DNA of 64,000 nt from Sphingomonas ginsenosidimutans. Lineage in GTDB: Bacteria; Pseudomonadota; Alphaproteobacteria; Sphingomonadales; Sphingomonadaceae. Location: the NCBI RefSeq assembly GCF_002374835.1, contig NZ_NWVD01000003.1, positions 62,001-126,000 of the forward strand, in the 5' to 3' direction. Shown one piece after another: positions 49,322 to 59,033 of the stretch (positions are counted from its first letter, which is position 1; the number at the start of each line of letters is the position of its first letter). A program made the translations under genes and the position numbers. The notes under the pieces were generated by a model, which worked only from the letters and a program-made list of their open reading frames with translations, ran no database searches and had not been told where the DNA came from.

Positions 49322-50656
49322 CTACACCACCGGGTCGTCATAGGCGGCGACGGTGGGGGCGGCGTCGCGCAGCGCGGCCCAGCACCAGACGAACAGCACC
49401 AGGCACGCCAGCCCGGCGGTCAGATACGGCAGCGGGTGCCACAATTCGTAGAGGCCTACGCCGATCGACGGGCCGAGCACGAAGCTGGCGCCGTTGATGC
49501 TGGTGACCTTGCCCGCGACCGACCCCTGCGCCTCCGGCCCGACCGCCAGGCTGGACCCGGCGGTGAAGCCGGGCCGCGTGAAGCCGAACCCCAAGCTCGC
49601 GAGCGCATAGGCGGTGGCGATGCCGTACAGCGACGGCGCGAGGCCCGTCAGCGCGGTGCCCGCCGCCGCCAGCACCAGCCCGACCAGCACCAGCGCGCGC
49701 GGTTTCAGGTTGAGCAGCGGGATCAGCCCCCATTGCGCGAGCAGCGCCGCGCCCGCCCCCATCATCAGCACGATCCCGGTCGATTCCAGCGCCATGCGCG
49801 GCGGCAGCCCCAGCCGGTCGATGACGAGGAAACCGATCGCCTGCCCGGTCATCGCCTGTGCATGGCCCATCACCAGCCCGGCCGCCATCCAGGTGCGGAT
49901 GCGCGGATCGAGATAGCCGACACGCGTCCCCGGCGGGGCGATCGCAGCCTGCACGCTGGCGCCGGACGACTGCCCGCCGATCGAGGGATAGGCGTTTACC
50001 GCGCCATGCGCCTCCGCGGTCAGCCCGCGATCGTCTGGCAGCATCCGCCGCACCGTCACGAAGATGACGAGGCCGAAGGCGGCAAAGACGAAGGCGGGTC
50101 CGGCCAGCCCGACCTCCACCGTACCGACATGCCCCAGCAGCAGGTAGGGCGCGACCGCCGGCCCGAGGATGGTCCCCAGCCCGAAGGCGGAGGCCAGCAG
50201 GGTCAGCGCGCGCGTCCGCTCCTCCCGCGTGGTGTTGCCGGCGACCAGCGCCTGTACCGCGGGCGGCGCGGCGGACCCGAAGGTGCCGTAGATCAGCCGC
50301 CCGGCGATGAAGAGCAGGAACGCGGTGGTCCCGCCGATCCAGCCGTTGATCCCCGCCGCCAGGAACAGGCCGCACAGCAGCAGGCTGATGCAGAAGCCAC
50401 CCAGCCCCAGCAGGATCATCAGCCGCCGCCCGTGCCGGTCCGACCGGTTCGCCCAGAAGGGCGCGGCGAGCACCCACAAGAGCGCCGACACCGAAAAGGC
50501 CGCCGCCACCGCCGAATCCTTGACCCCCAGGGATCGCCCCAGCGCGGGCAGCACCGATTGCAGCGCGGTATTGCCCGCCGCGATCGTCAGCATGACGAGG
50601 AACATCAGCCCGAAGGTGGATTCGACACCGCGCCGCACCGGCCTTCCCCTCTCCAT
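49322..50656 (-). CDS. MFS transporter (TetA/TCR-like)
   Basis: A 444-residue 12-TM major facilitator. The loop 2-3 motif ANRSDRHGRRLMIL matches the GxxxDrxGRR signature of DHA1 drug:H+ antiporters, and ASAFGLGTILGPAVAPYL in TM5 matches the antiporter motif C pattern. AVNAYPSIGGQSSGASVQAAIA is a central loop. The ATG at 50656 is preferred to a 39-residue upstream extension. Substrate unknown. Convergent with the Cdc48-like gene and divergent from the methyltransferase gene. Confidence 0.88.
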   Translation of the reverse strand: MERGRPVRRGVESTFGLMFLVMLTIAAGNTALQSVLPALGRSLGVKDSAVAAAFSVSALLWVLAAPFWANRSDRHGRRLMILLGLGGFCISLLLCGLFLAAGINGWIGGTTAFLLFIAGRLIYGTFGSAAPPAVQALVAGNTTREERTRALTLLASAFGLGTILGPAVAPYLLLGHVGTVEVGLAGPAFVFAAFGLVIFVTVRRMLPDDRGLTAEAHGAVNAYPSIGGQSSGASVQAAIAPPGTRVGYLDPRIRTWMAAGLVMGHAQAMTGQAIGFLVIDRLGLPPRMALESTGIVLMMGAGAALLAQWGLIPLLNLKPRALVLVGLVLAAAGTALTGLAPSLYGIATAYALASLGFGFTRPGFTAGSSLAVGPEAQGSVAGKVTSINGASFVLGPSIGVGLYELWHPLPYLTAGLACLVLFVWCWAALRDAAPTVAAYDDPVV

Positions 50657-50804
50657 CTGTACCGTTCGTCGTGTCCTTATCCCGATTAGGCGCTTGGGGG
50701 CCGCGCGCAACCCCGCTATGGCAACCGGGTCGCTTGCAGCGCGTTCGTCATGAAGGTGTCGTGGAAACGTCACCGATCAGGGTTCAGGAGTCCGATCTTT
50801 CGAC

Positions 50805-51419
50805 ATGGCTAGTTCGACCAACGCCATCCGGCGCAGCCGCCGCAACGCCGCCGGCGTGCCCAGTCCGTGGCAGATGTTCTTTTCGGGGTTTCTGAAGCAC
50901 CCCGTGATGGTCGGATCGATCATCCCGTCGTCCGACCGGCTGATCGCCAAGATGCTCGGCCCGGTGGACTGGGCGAACACCAAGCTGTTCGTCGAATACG
51001 GCCCGGGCGTCGGCACCTTCTGCCGCCCGATCCTGGAGAAGATGGCGCCCGACGCGATGCTGATCGCGATCGACACCAACCCGGATTTCATCCGCTACCT
51101 CGACCATACGATCACCGATCCGCGCTTCGTCGCGGTCCACGGGTCGGCGGCGGACGTCGAGCGGATCGTCGCCGAACACGGGCATGAGGCAGCCGACTAC
51201 GTTCTGTCGGGCCTGCCCTTCTCCACGCTGCCGGACGGCGTCGGGCCGCAGATCGCCGCGGCGACGCAGCGCGTGCTGCGCCCCGGCGGCGCGTTCCTGG
51301 TCTATCAGTTCAGCCCGAGGGTGCGCGACTTCATCGCGCCGCATTTCGAGCGGATCGACCATGACATGGAATGGTGGAACGTGCCGCCGGCGCAGCTGTA
51401 CTGGGGCTGGAAGGACTAG
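50805..51419 (+). CDS. Class I SAM-dependent methyltransferase (PmtA-like)
   Basis: A 204-residue Rossmann methyltransferase. VEYGPGVGTFCRPIL is the SAM motif I, MLIAIDTNPDFIRYL motif II, LSGLPFSTLP the acceptor-side region. It resembles phospholipid N-methyltransferases (PmtA) that convert phosphatidylethanolamine to its methylated forms, and also rRNA-adenine-dimethylase-like enzymes. The short basic N-terminus (IRRSRRNAAG, SPWQMFFSGFLKHP) fits membrane association. Substrate not proven. Confidence 0.8.
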   Translation: MASSTNAIRRSRRNAAGVPSPWQMFFSGFLKHPVMVGSIIPSSDRLIAKMLGPVDWANTKLFVEYGPGVGTFCRPILEKMAPDAMLIAIDTNPDFIRYLDHTITDPRFVAVHGSAADVERIVAEHGHEAADYVLSGLPFSTLPDGVGPQIAAATQRVLRPGGAFLVYQFSPRVRDFIAPHFERIDHDMEWWNVPPAQLYWGWKD

Positions 51420-51456
51420 GTCGGACCGACATCCGGCGGTCCGAATTCGACCGGCC

Positions 51457-51538
51457 GTCATCCCGGCGCAGGCCGGGATCTCCAGGAGAGAGCAGGAGGC
51501 AGGAGCCGCGTGAGGCCCCAGCCTTCGCTGGGGCGACG
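51457..51538. repeat. Paired REP/BIME-like palindrome
   Basis: GTCATCCCGGC, GCAG, GCCGGGATCTCC (51457-51483) and GAGGCCCCAGC, CTTC, GCTGGGGCGACG (51512-51538) in inverted orientation, spanning 82 bp. Located between the methyltransferase and TetR genes. Confidence 0.85.
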
Positions 51539-51586
51539 GCTACGGTCAGGCGGCCTTCACTGAACCGCCTCCGGCCATGCCGCTCC

Positions 51587-52213
51587 TCAATCGTGACGCG
51601 CCAGTCCCTTCGCCAGCATCGCGGCGATCGTGTCGGCGATCGCGGCGGGGTCTTCCTCGGCCGACCAGATGCCGTAGCGCAGCCCCAGGAACACGTTCAT
51701 CCCCATGATCGCCCAGGCGTGTACCTCGCCGACATCGGCGATCACCTCGCCACGGTCGGCGGCGCGGCGCAGGCGGGCGGCGATGCGGTCGGCGGTGGTG
51801 GCATAGTGGCGGCGGAAGCTGTCGGGGTCGACGAATTCGGATTCGTCGATGATCCGGTAGATTTCCTTGTGTGCGCGCGCGAATTCCAGAAAGCCGAGCA
51901 GACCGGCGCGTTCCGCCGCGATCTGGTCCGGCGCGGCGCCGATCGCGGGGGCGACATGATCGCGCACGCGGTTCGACATGTCCGCCACCAGCGCGCGGAA
52001 CACCGCATCCTTGCTGTCGAACCAAGTGTAGAAGCTGCCCAGCGCCACCCCGGCGCGGCGGGTGATCCCGCTGATTGAGGCGTCGTGGAAGCCGCGTTCG
52101 CCGAATTCGGCCGCCGCCGCATCGAGGATCGCGCGCTGCGTGCGTCGCCCGCGTTCGGTGCGCGGCACCTTGTCGCCACTGTCCGCGTCCGTCGCGGCCC
52201 GCCGATCGCTCAT
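51587..52213 (-). CDS. TetR-family transcriptional regulator
   Basis: A 208-residue TetR/AcrR regulator. The N-terminal HTH (about 18-66) reads RRTQRAILDAAAAEFGERGFHDASISGITRRAGVALGSFYTWFDSKDAVFRAL. The all-helical ligand domain follows (RDHVAPAIGAAPDQIAAERAG, then MGMNVFLGLRYGIWSAEEDP). GGGAGGGGTGGG precedes ATG 52213. Divergent from a TonB-dependent receptor with a 26-bp palindromic operator in between, so it likely represses that receptor and itself. Confidence 0.92.
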   Translation of the reverse strand: MSDRRAATDADSGDKVPRTERGRRTQRAILDAAAAEFGERGFHDASISGITRRAGVALGSFYTWFDSKDAVFRALVADMSNRVRDHVAPAIGAAPDQIAAERAGLLGFLEFARAHKEIYRIIDESEFVDPDSFRRHYATTADRIAARLRRAADRGEVIADVGEVHAWAIMGMNVFLGLRYGIWSAEEDPAAIADTIAAMLAKGLARHD

Positions 52214-52252
52214 CCCACCCCTCCCGATCCGGCGCCCACATGATCGCATCAT

Positions 52253-52278
52253 GAAAGTTGAAAGCCGGTTCAAGTTTC
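52253..52278. promoter_or_regulatory. Candidate TetR operator
   Basis: GAAAGTTGAA, spacer AGCCGG, TTCAAGTTTC: inverted arms with one mismatch in 10 bp, centred in the 130 nt between the TetR and TonB-receptor genes. Confidence 0.6.
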
Positions 52279-52343
52279 AGTATAGCGCGATCGACGTGCC
52301 GGCAACCCGCCAGAGGGATCGGCCAACAAAGGGGAGGAAGGCG

Positions 52344-54602
52344 ATGCGCCGCACCACGACGACCGTTCGATCGATCCTGCTGCTGGGCAGCGCGCTGGCC
52401 GCAATACCCGCCGCCGCGCAGACCACATCCTCCGTCGCGCCTCCCTCCACCGAAACCGCGCCGACCCCCGAAACCGCCACCGCCGCCAGCGAGGAGACGG
52501 GCGAGAACATCGTCGTCACCGCGCGCCGCCGCGAGGAAAGCGTGATCGACGTGCCGATCGCGATGTCGGTCGTCTCGGGCGACCTGCTGGAGAAGCAGGG
52601 CGCGGTCGATATCACCGCCTTGCAGGACAAGACGCCGAACCTGACGCTGCAGATCGCGCGCGGCTCCAACTCCACGCTGATCGCGTTCAGCCGCGGCGTC
52701 GGCCAGCAGGACCCGCTGTGGGGGTTCGAACCGGGTGTCGGCCTGTACATCGACGACGTCTATGTCGCGCGGCCGCAGGGCGCGGTACTCGATATCTTCG
52801 ACGTGGAGCGGGTGGAGGTGCTGCGCGGGCCGCAGGGCACGTTGTACGGCCGCAACACGATCGGCGGCGCAATCAAATACGTCACCAAGCGGCTGGGGCA
52901 CGACGTGTCGGGCATGGTGCGCGGGTCGTACGGTTCGTACAACCAGTTCGACCTGGTCGGGCAGATCGCGCTGCCGATCACCGACACGCTGTCGATCGGC
53001 GCGGCGGTGGCGCGGTACAAGCGTGACGGGTTCGGCACCAACCTGACCACCGGCGCGGACCAGTATGACAAGGACGTGATCGCGGCGCGCGTGTCCGCCG
53101 AATGGTCGCCGACCGACGCGATCTTCGTGCGGCTGGCGGGCGACCGCACGCTCGACAAGTCGAACCCGCGCCACGGCACCCGGCTGGTCGGCAACGGCGG
53201 CGACCCGCGCTACGCCCCCACCGCCAGCGTGTACGATACGCGCGCCGGGATCGGCGACAACAACCGCGTGCTGGCGCAGGGGCTGTCGCTGACCGGCGAG
53301 TTCGGCCTGTCCGACACGCTGACCTTCAAGACGATCAGCGCGTATCGCGACGGCCAGACCGACACGGTGATCGATTTCGACAATACCGCGCTGCCGACGC
53401 TGGACGTGCCCGCCTATTACGAGGACTGGCAGTTCACGCAGGAATTGCAGCTGCTGTACCAGGGCAGCCGCGTGCAGGGGGTGTTCGGCCTCTATTACCT
53501 CGACGCGCGCGCATCCGGCGCGTTCGACACGGTGCTGGGGCTGCTCAACACCACCACGCTGACGTCGGGGTCGGTCAAGACCAAGAGCTATGCCGCGTTC
53601 GGCGACTTCAGCGTCGACGTGACCGACCAGCTGAAGGTGTCGGCGGGACTGCGCTACACCAAGGACGACAAGACCGGCACCGTCTTCCGTCGCAACTACA
53701 CCGGCATCCGCTCGCCGCGGTTCGGCAATGCCGCGGCGGTGCCGGGCCTGATCCGCACCGATTACACCAACAGCCGCAGCTTCGATCAGGTCACGCCGCG
53801 CATCTCGATCAGCTATGAGCCGCGCCGCGACCTCAACCTCTATGCCTCATGGGGCAAGGGGTTCAAATCGGGCGGGTTCGACATGCGCGGCGACGCGGTG
53901 TTCACCCCCACCACGGTCAACGGCTACGATCCGGAGAAGATCAGCAGCTACGAACTGGGGTTGAAGGGCGCGTTCCTGGACCGCACCCTGTTCCTGAACC
54001 TGGCGGGCTATTATTCGCGCTACACCGACCAGCAGGTGACGATTCAGGTCCCCAACGTCGCCGGCGGCATCGCCAGCTTCGTCGACAATGCGGGCAAGGC
54101 CGACATCTACGGCGTCGAGATCGAGGCGCGCGCGGTACCGTCGCGCTGGTTCTCGGCACAGGCGTCGTTCGGGTACACCCATGCCAAGTATCTGGAATTC
54201 CTGACCTTCATCAACGGCGGGACGACGCCGGTGGACGTCGCCAACCAGCGCGTGTTCCAGAACACGCCGCGCTTCACCGCCGCGGCATCGTTCACCGCGT
54301 CGACCGGATTTGCGGGCGGCACCATCTCGATCACGCCCGAAGTGACGCTGCGCAGCGACTATACCTTGTTCGAGATCCCGACCCCGGCGCTAGACCAGGA
54401 CGGCTATGCGCTGGTCAACGCATCGGCCAACTGGATTTCGGGCGACGGGCATTACCGCGTGGCGATGAACCTCAGGAACCTCGCCGACCAGCGGTACCGG
54501 GTGGGCGGGTACAACTTCCCCGGCGCGGTGTTCGGCAATTCGATCATCGGATATTACGGCCCGCCGCGCACTGCCACCGCGACGTTCGAGGTGCGGTTCT
54601 GA
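52344..54602 (+). CDS. TonB-dependent outer-membrane receptor
   Basis: A 752-residue receptor: signal peptide (MRRTTTTVRSILLLGSALAAIPAAAQ), a TonB-box-like ENIVVTARRREESVID, a plug domain (about 55-170) and a 22-strand barrel ending in the aromatic TATFEVRF. NLYASWGKGFKSGGFD is a typical barrel signature. Receptors of this class import siderophores, vitamin B12, plant-derived aromatics or sugars; the ligand is unknown. GGGGAGGAAGGCG precedes the ATG. Probably transcribed with, or next to, the MFS gene that follows. Confidence 0.93.
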   Translation: MRRTTTTVRSILLLGSALAAIPAAAQTTSSVAPPSTETAPTPETATAASEETGENIVVTARRREESVIDVPIAMSVVSGDLLEKQGAVDITALQDKTPNLTLQIARGSNSTLIAFSRGVGQQDPLWGFEPGVGLYIDDVYVARPQGAVLDIFDVERVEVLRGPQGTLYGRNTIGGAIKYVTKRLGHDVSGMVRGSYGSYNQFDLVGQIALPITDTLSIGAAVARYKRDGFGTNLTTGADQYDKDVIAARVSAEWSPTDAIFVRLAGDRTLDKSNPRHGTRLVGNGGDPRYAPTASVYDTRAGIGDNNRVLAQGLSLTGEFGLSDTLTFKTISAYRDGQTDTVIDFDNTALPTLDVPAYYEDWQFTQELQLLYQGSRVQGVFGLYYLDARASGAFDTVLGLLNTTTLTSGSVKTKSYAAFGDFSVDVTDQLKVSAGLRYTKDDKTGTVFRRNYTGIRSPRFGNAAAVPGLIRTDYTNSRSFDQVTPRISISYEPRRDLNLYASWGKGFKSGGFDMRGDAVFTPTTVNGYDPEKISSYELGLKGAFLDRTLFLNLAGYYSRYTDQQVTIQVPNVAGGIASFVDNAGKADIYGVEIEARAVPSRWFSAQASFGYTHAKYLEFLTFINGGTTPVDVANQRVFQNTPRFTAAASFTASTGFAGGTISITPEVTLRSDYTLFEIPTPALDQDGYALVNASANWISGDGHYRVAMNLRNLADQRYRVGGYNFPGAVFGNSIIGYYGPPRTATATFEVRF

Positions 54603-54625
54603 TCGTGACCTGCCCCACCGACTTC

Positions 54626-54708
54626 GTCACCCCGGCGCAGGCCGGGGTCTCCCTCCGTATCGCACGGCGCCCGACCGGCGGGAGATCCCAGCTTTCGCTG
54701 GGATGACG
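54626..54708. repeat. Paired REP/BIME-like palindrome
   Basis: GTCACCCCGGCGCAGG, CCGGGGTCTCC (54626-54652) and GGGAGATCCCAGC, TTTC, GCTGGGATGACG (54680-54708), inverted, 83 bp overall. The ATG of the MFS gene (54703) lies inside the second half. Confidence 0.88.
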
Positions 54709-55965
54709 TTCGTGGGGCAGACGAACCAATCCGCCGCGCCCACCCGTCCGGGCGTCACGCTGGCGATGCTGTTGCTGGTCTACAGCTTCAACTTCCTCGA
54801 CCGGCAGATCCTGTCGATCCTGGCGCAGCCGGTGAAGGCCGACCTGGACCTCACCGATGCGCAGCTGGGGATGCTGGGCGGGCTGGCGTTCGCGATCCTG
54901 TATTCCACGCTGGCGATCCCGCTGGCGCTGCTCGCCGATCGCACCAGCCGTACCTGGGTCATCACCATCAGCCTGGCGGTGTGGAGCGGGTTCACCGCGC
55001 TGTGCGGCGCGGCCGGCAGCTTCACACAGATGTTCCTGTTCCGGCTGGGCGTGGGCGTGGGCGAGGCGGGCGGGGTGGCACCATCCTATGCGCTGATCGC
55101 CGACACGTTCCGCCCCGAATGGCGCGCGCGGGCGCTGGCGATCTATTCGCTGGGCATCCCGCTGGGCGCCGCCGCGGGCGTGCTGCTGGGCGGCTATATC
55201 GCCGCGGCGGTGGAGTGGCGCACCGCCTTCTTCGCGGTCGGCATCGCCGGGCTGGCGATCGCGCCGGCGTTCCGCTGGCTGGTGCGCGATCCGCCGCGCG
55301 CCGCCGCGACGACGGACCGCGAGCCGATCGGGCGGGTGTTCGCGATCCTGGCGGTGAAACCCGCCTTCTGGCTGCTGGCGTTCGGCGCGGCGGCCGGGTC
55401 GATGTGCGGCTATGGCGTCGCCTTCTGGCTGCCCAGCCTGGTGATGCGCAGCTTCGGGCTGACGTTGGTGGGGACCGGGCAGTTCATCGGTGCGCTACTG
55501 CTGAGCGGCGGGGTGGCGGGCATCCTGCTGGGCGGCACGCTGGGCGACCGGCTGGGCGCGCGCGACCGGCGCTGGTACGCGCTGCTGCCAGCGCTCTGCT
55601 ATGTCGCGGGGACGCCGCTGTTCATCGCGGGCGTCCTGTCGGGCAGCGCGACCGCCGCCTTCGCGCTGTTCGTGGTGCCGCAGGCGCTGGTCTATGTGTG
55701 GCTCGGCCCGGTGCTGACCGCGGTGCAGCACCTGGTGCCCGCGCACATGCGCGCGACCGCATCGGCCAGCTTCCTGCTGATCAACAACCTGATCGGGCTG
55801 GGGCTGGGCAGCTGGGTGATCGGGCGATTGTCCGACACGCTGGTGCCGACGTACGGCGCGCAATCGCTGCGCTATGCGATCGCGGCGGGGCTGTGCCTGT
55901 ACCTGGTCGCCGGCGCGCTGATGGCGCTGGCGAGCCGGCGGCTGGCGCGCGACTGGGTGGCGTAG
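54703..55965 (+). CDS. MFS transporter, Spinster-like
   Basis: A 420-residue 12-TM major facilitator. The first segment has YSFNFLDRQILSILAQPVKADLDLTDAQLG; ALLADRTSRTWVIT is the loop 2-3 motif; FRLGVGVGEAGGVAPSYALIADTF is the Spinster/sphingolipid-transporter-like TM4 motif. Such transporters often follow TonB receptors in sphingomonads and may move the same substrate across the inner membrane. The annotated ATG sits inside a palindromic repeat, so a downstream start (GTG 54712) is possible. Confidence 0.9.
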   Translation: MTFVGQTNQSAAPTRPGVTLAMLLLVYSFNFLDRQILSILAQPVKADLDLTDAQLGMLGGLAFAILYSTLAIPLALLADRTSRTWVITISLAVWSGFTALCGAAGSFTQMFLFRLGVGVGEAGGVAPSYALIADTFRPEWRARALAIYSLGIPLGAAAGVLLGGYIAAAVEWRTAFFAVGIAGLAIAPAFRWLVRDPPRAAATTDREPIGRVFAILAVKPAFWLLAFGAAAGSMCGYGVAFWLPSLVMRSFGLTLVGTGQFIGALLLSGGVAGILLGGTLGDRLGARDRRWYALLPALCYVAGTPLFIAGVLSGSATAAFALFVVPQALVYVWLGPVLTAVQHLVPAHMRATASASFLLINNLIGLGLGSWVIGRLSDTLVPTYGAQSLRYAIAAGLCLYLVAGALMALASRRLARDWVA

Positions 55966-55996
55966 CGGGGGCGCTGGAAGGACGCCCTGACACCTG

Positions 55997-56046
55997 CCCT
56001 TCGAGACGCCGTTTCGACAGGCTCAACGGCTCCTCAGGGCGAACGG
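55997..56046. repeat. Long intergenic palindromic repeat, single copy
   Basis: CCCTTCGAGACGCCGTTTCG, ACAGGCTCAACGGC, TCCTCAGGGCGAACGG, between the convergent MFS and prfC genes. Confidence 0.75.
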
Positions 56047-56058
56047 CAGGCGGTCCCG

Positions 56059-57585
<1,527 letters not shown>

Positions 57586-57802
57586 GGACGGGTCCGGGAA
57601 ACAGGGGCGGCGGGCGCCGCGGGAAACGAAAAGGGGCAGCGCCCGCGGGCGCGCGCGGCGTCGATAGCAGGGGTTGCGCGGCGTGCACAGGGGAGCGCGC
57701 GGGCGCAGGATCATCGTCACGGTTGATCCGGGGCTTGCCGAACCGCTACGGCGGGGCGGCCCGGCCGCCAGCGTGCGGCCCGGCGCAACAACGGATTGGC
57801 GC

Positions 57803-58930
57803 ATGAGCGATATCGACGAGCTGAAGACCCACCTGCTGACCGCGATCGAGGCGTCGGCCGCGCTCGACGCGCTGGAGGCGGTGCGCGTGGAGGCGCTGGG
57901 CAAGCAGGGGCGCGTGACCCAGCTGCTCAAGACGATGGGCGCGATGTCGCCCGAGGAGCGGCAAGCCAACGGCCCCGCGATCCACGGCCTGCGCGAGGCG
58001 GTGACGAACGCGATCGCGGCGCGCAAGGCGGTGCTGGAGCAGATTGCGCTCGACGCGCAGCTGGCGGGCGAGGCGCTGGACATGACGCTGCCGGTCGACG
58101 TGCCCGCGGCGGGGACGGTCCATCCGGTCGCGCAGGTGATGGACGAACTGGCGGAGATCTTCGCCGACCTGGGCTTTGCGGTGGCGACCGGGCCGGAGAT
58201 CGAGGACGACTGGCACAATTTCGGCGCGCTCAACATTCCCGAGACGCATCCGGCGCGCGCGATGCAGGATACGTTCTATATCGCCAAGCCCGAGGGGGCG
58301 GCCGACGATGCCGCGCCGATGGTGCTGCGCACGCATACCTCGCCGGTGCAGATCCGCACGATGGTGGAGGTGGCCAGGCGCCACGCCGGTGCCGGTTCGG
58401 CGGGCGGCGCGCCGATCCGCATCATCGCGCCGGGGCGCGTGTACCGGTCCGACTGGGACGCCACGCACACCCCGATGTTCCACCAGGTCGAAGGGCTGGT
58501 GATCGACAAGGGGATCACGCTGGCGCACCTGAAATGGACGCTGGAGACGTTCCTGCGCGCGTTCTTCGAGCGCGACGACGTCGTGCTGCGGCTGCGCCCC
58601 AGCTATTTCCCGTTCACCGAACCGTCCGCTGAAGTCGACGTCGGCTTCTCGGTGGAGAAGGGCAAGCGCGTGATCGGCGGCGACGAAGGCTGGATGGAGG
58701 TGCTGGGCAGCGGGATGGTGCATCCGCGCGTCATCGCCGCCTGCGGCCTGGACCCGGACGAATGGCAGGGGTTCGCCTTCGGCTGCGGGATCGACCGGCT
58801 GGCGATGCTGAAATACGGCATCGACGATTTGCGCCCGGTGTTCGAGGCGGACGTGCGCTGGCTGAAGCATTACGGCTTTGCCGCGCTGGACGTGCCGACG
58901 CTGTCGGGCGGCGTGGGAACCGCGGCGTAG
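57803..58930 (+). CDS. pheS: Phenylalanyl-tRNA synthetase alpha subunit
   Basis: Catalytic subunit of the class II alpha2beta2 synthetase. The 375 residues have an N-terminal coiled coil (about 1-100). Motif 2 is [10 protein letters not shown] followed by [45 protein letters not shown] and [18 protein letters not shown] (motif 3) complete the core. It is separated from pheT by 103 nt, most of it filled by a paired palindrome. Confidence 0.97.
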   Translation: MSDIDELKTHLLTAIEASAALDALEAVRVEALGKQGRVTQLLKTMGAMSPEERQANGPAIHGLREAVTNAIAARKAVLEQIALDAQLAGEALDMTLPVDVPAAGTVHPVAQVMDELAEIFADLGFAVATGPEIEDDWHNFGALNIPETHPARAMQDTFYIAKPEGAADDAAPMVLRTHTSPVQIRTMVEVARRHAGAGSAGGAPIRIIAPGRVYRSDWDATHTPMFHQVEGLVIDKGITLAHLKWTLETFLRAFFERDDVVLRLRPSYFPFTEPSAEVDVGFSVEKGKRVIGGDEGWMEVLGSGMVHPRVIAACGLDPDEWQGFAFGCGIDRLAMLKYGIDDLRPVFEADVRWLKHYGFAALDVPTLSGGVGTAA

Positions 58931-58937
58931 CGACCAC

Positions 58938-59020
58938 GTCATCCCGGCGAAGGCCGGGATCTCCCGCGGAAGGAGCGATCCGCCCGCCCCGAAAAGGCCC
59001 CCGCCTGCGCTGGGGCGACG
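58938..59020. repeat. Paired REP/BIME-like palindrome between pheS and pheT
   Basis: GTCATCCCGGCGAAGGCC, GGGATCTCCC (58938-58965) and AGGCCCCCGCC, TGC, GCTGGGGCGACG (58995-59020), inverted, 83 bp, filling almost all the gap inside the pheST operon. Confidence 0.88.
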
Positions 59021-59033
59021 GAAGAAGAAGAAC

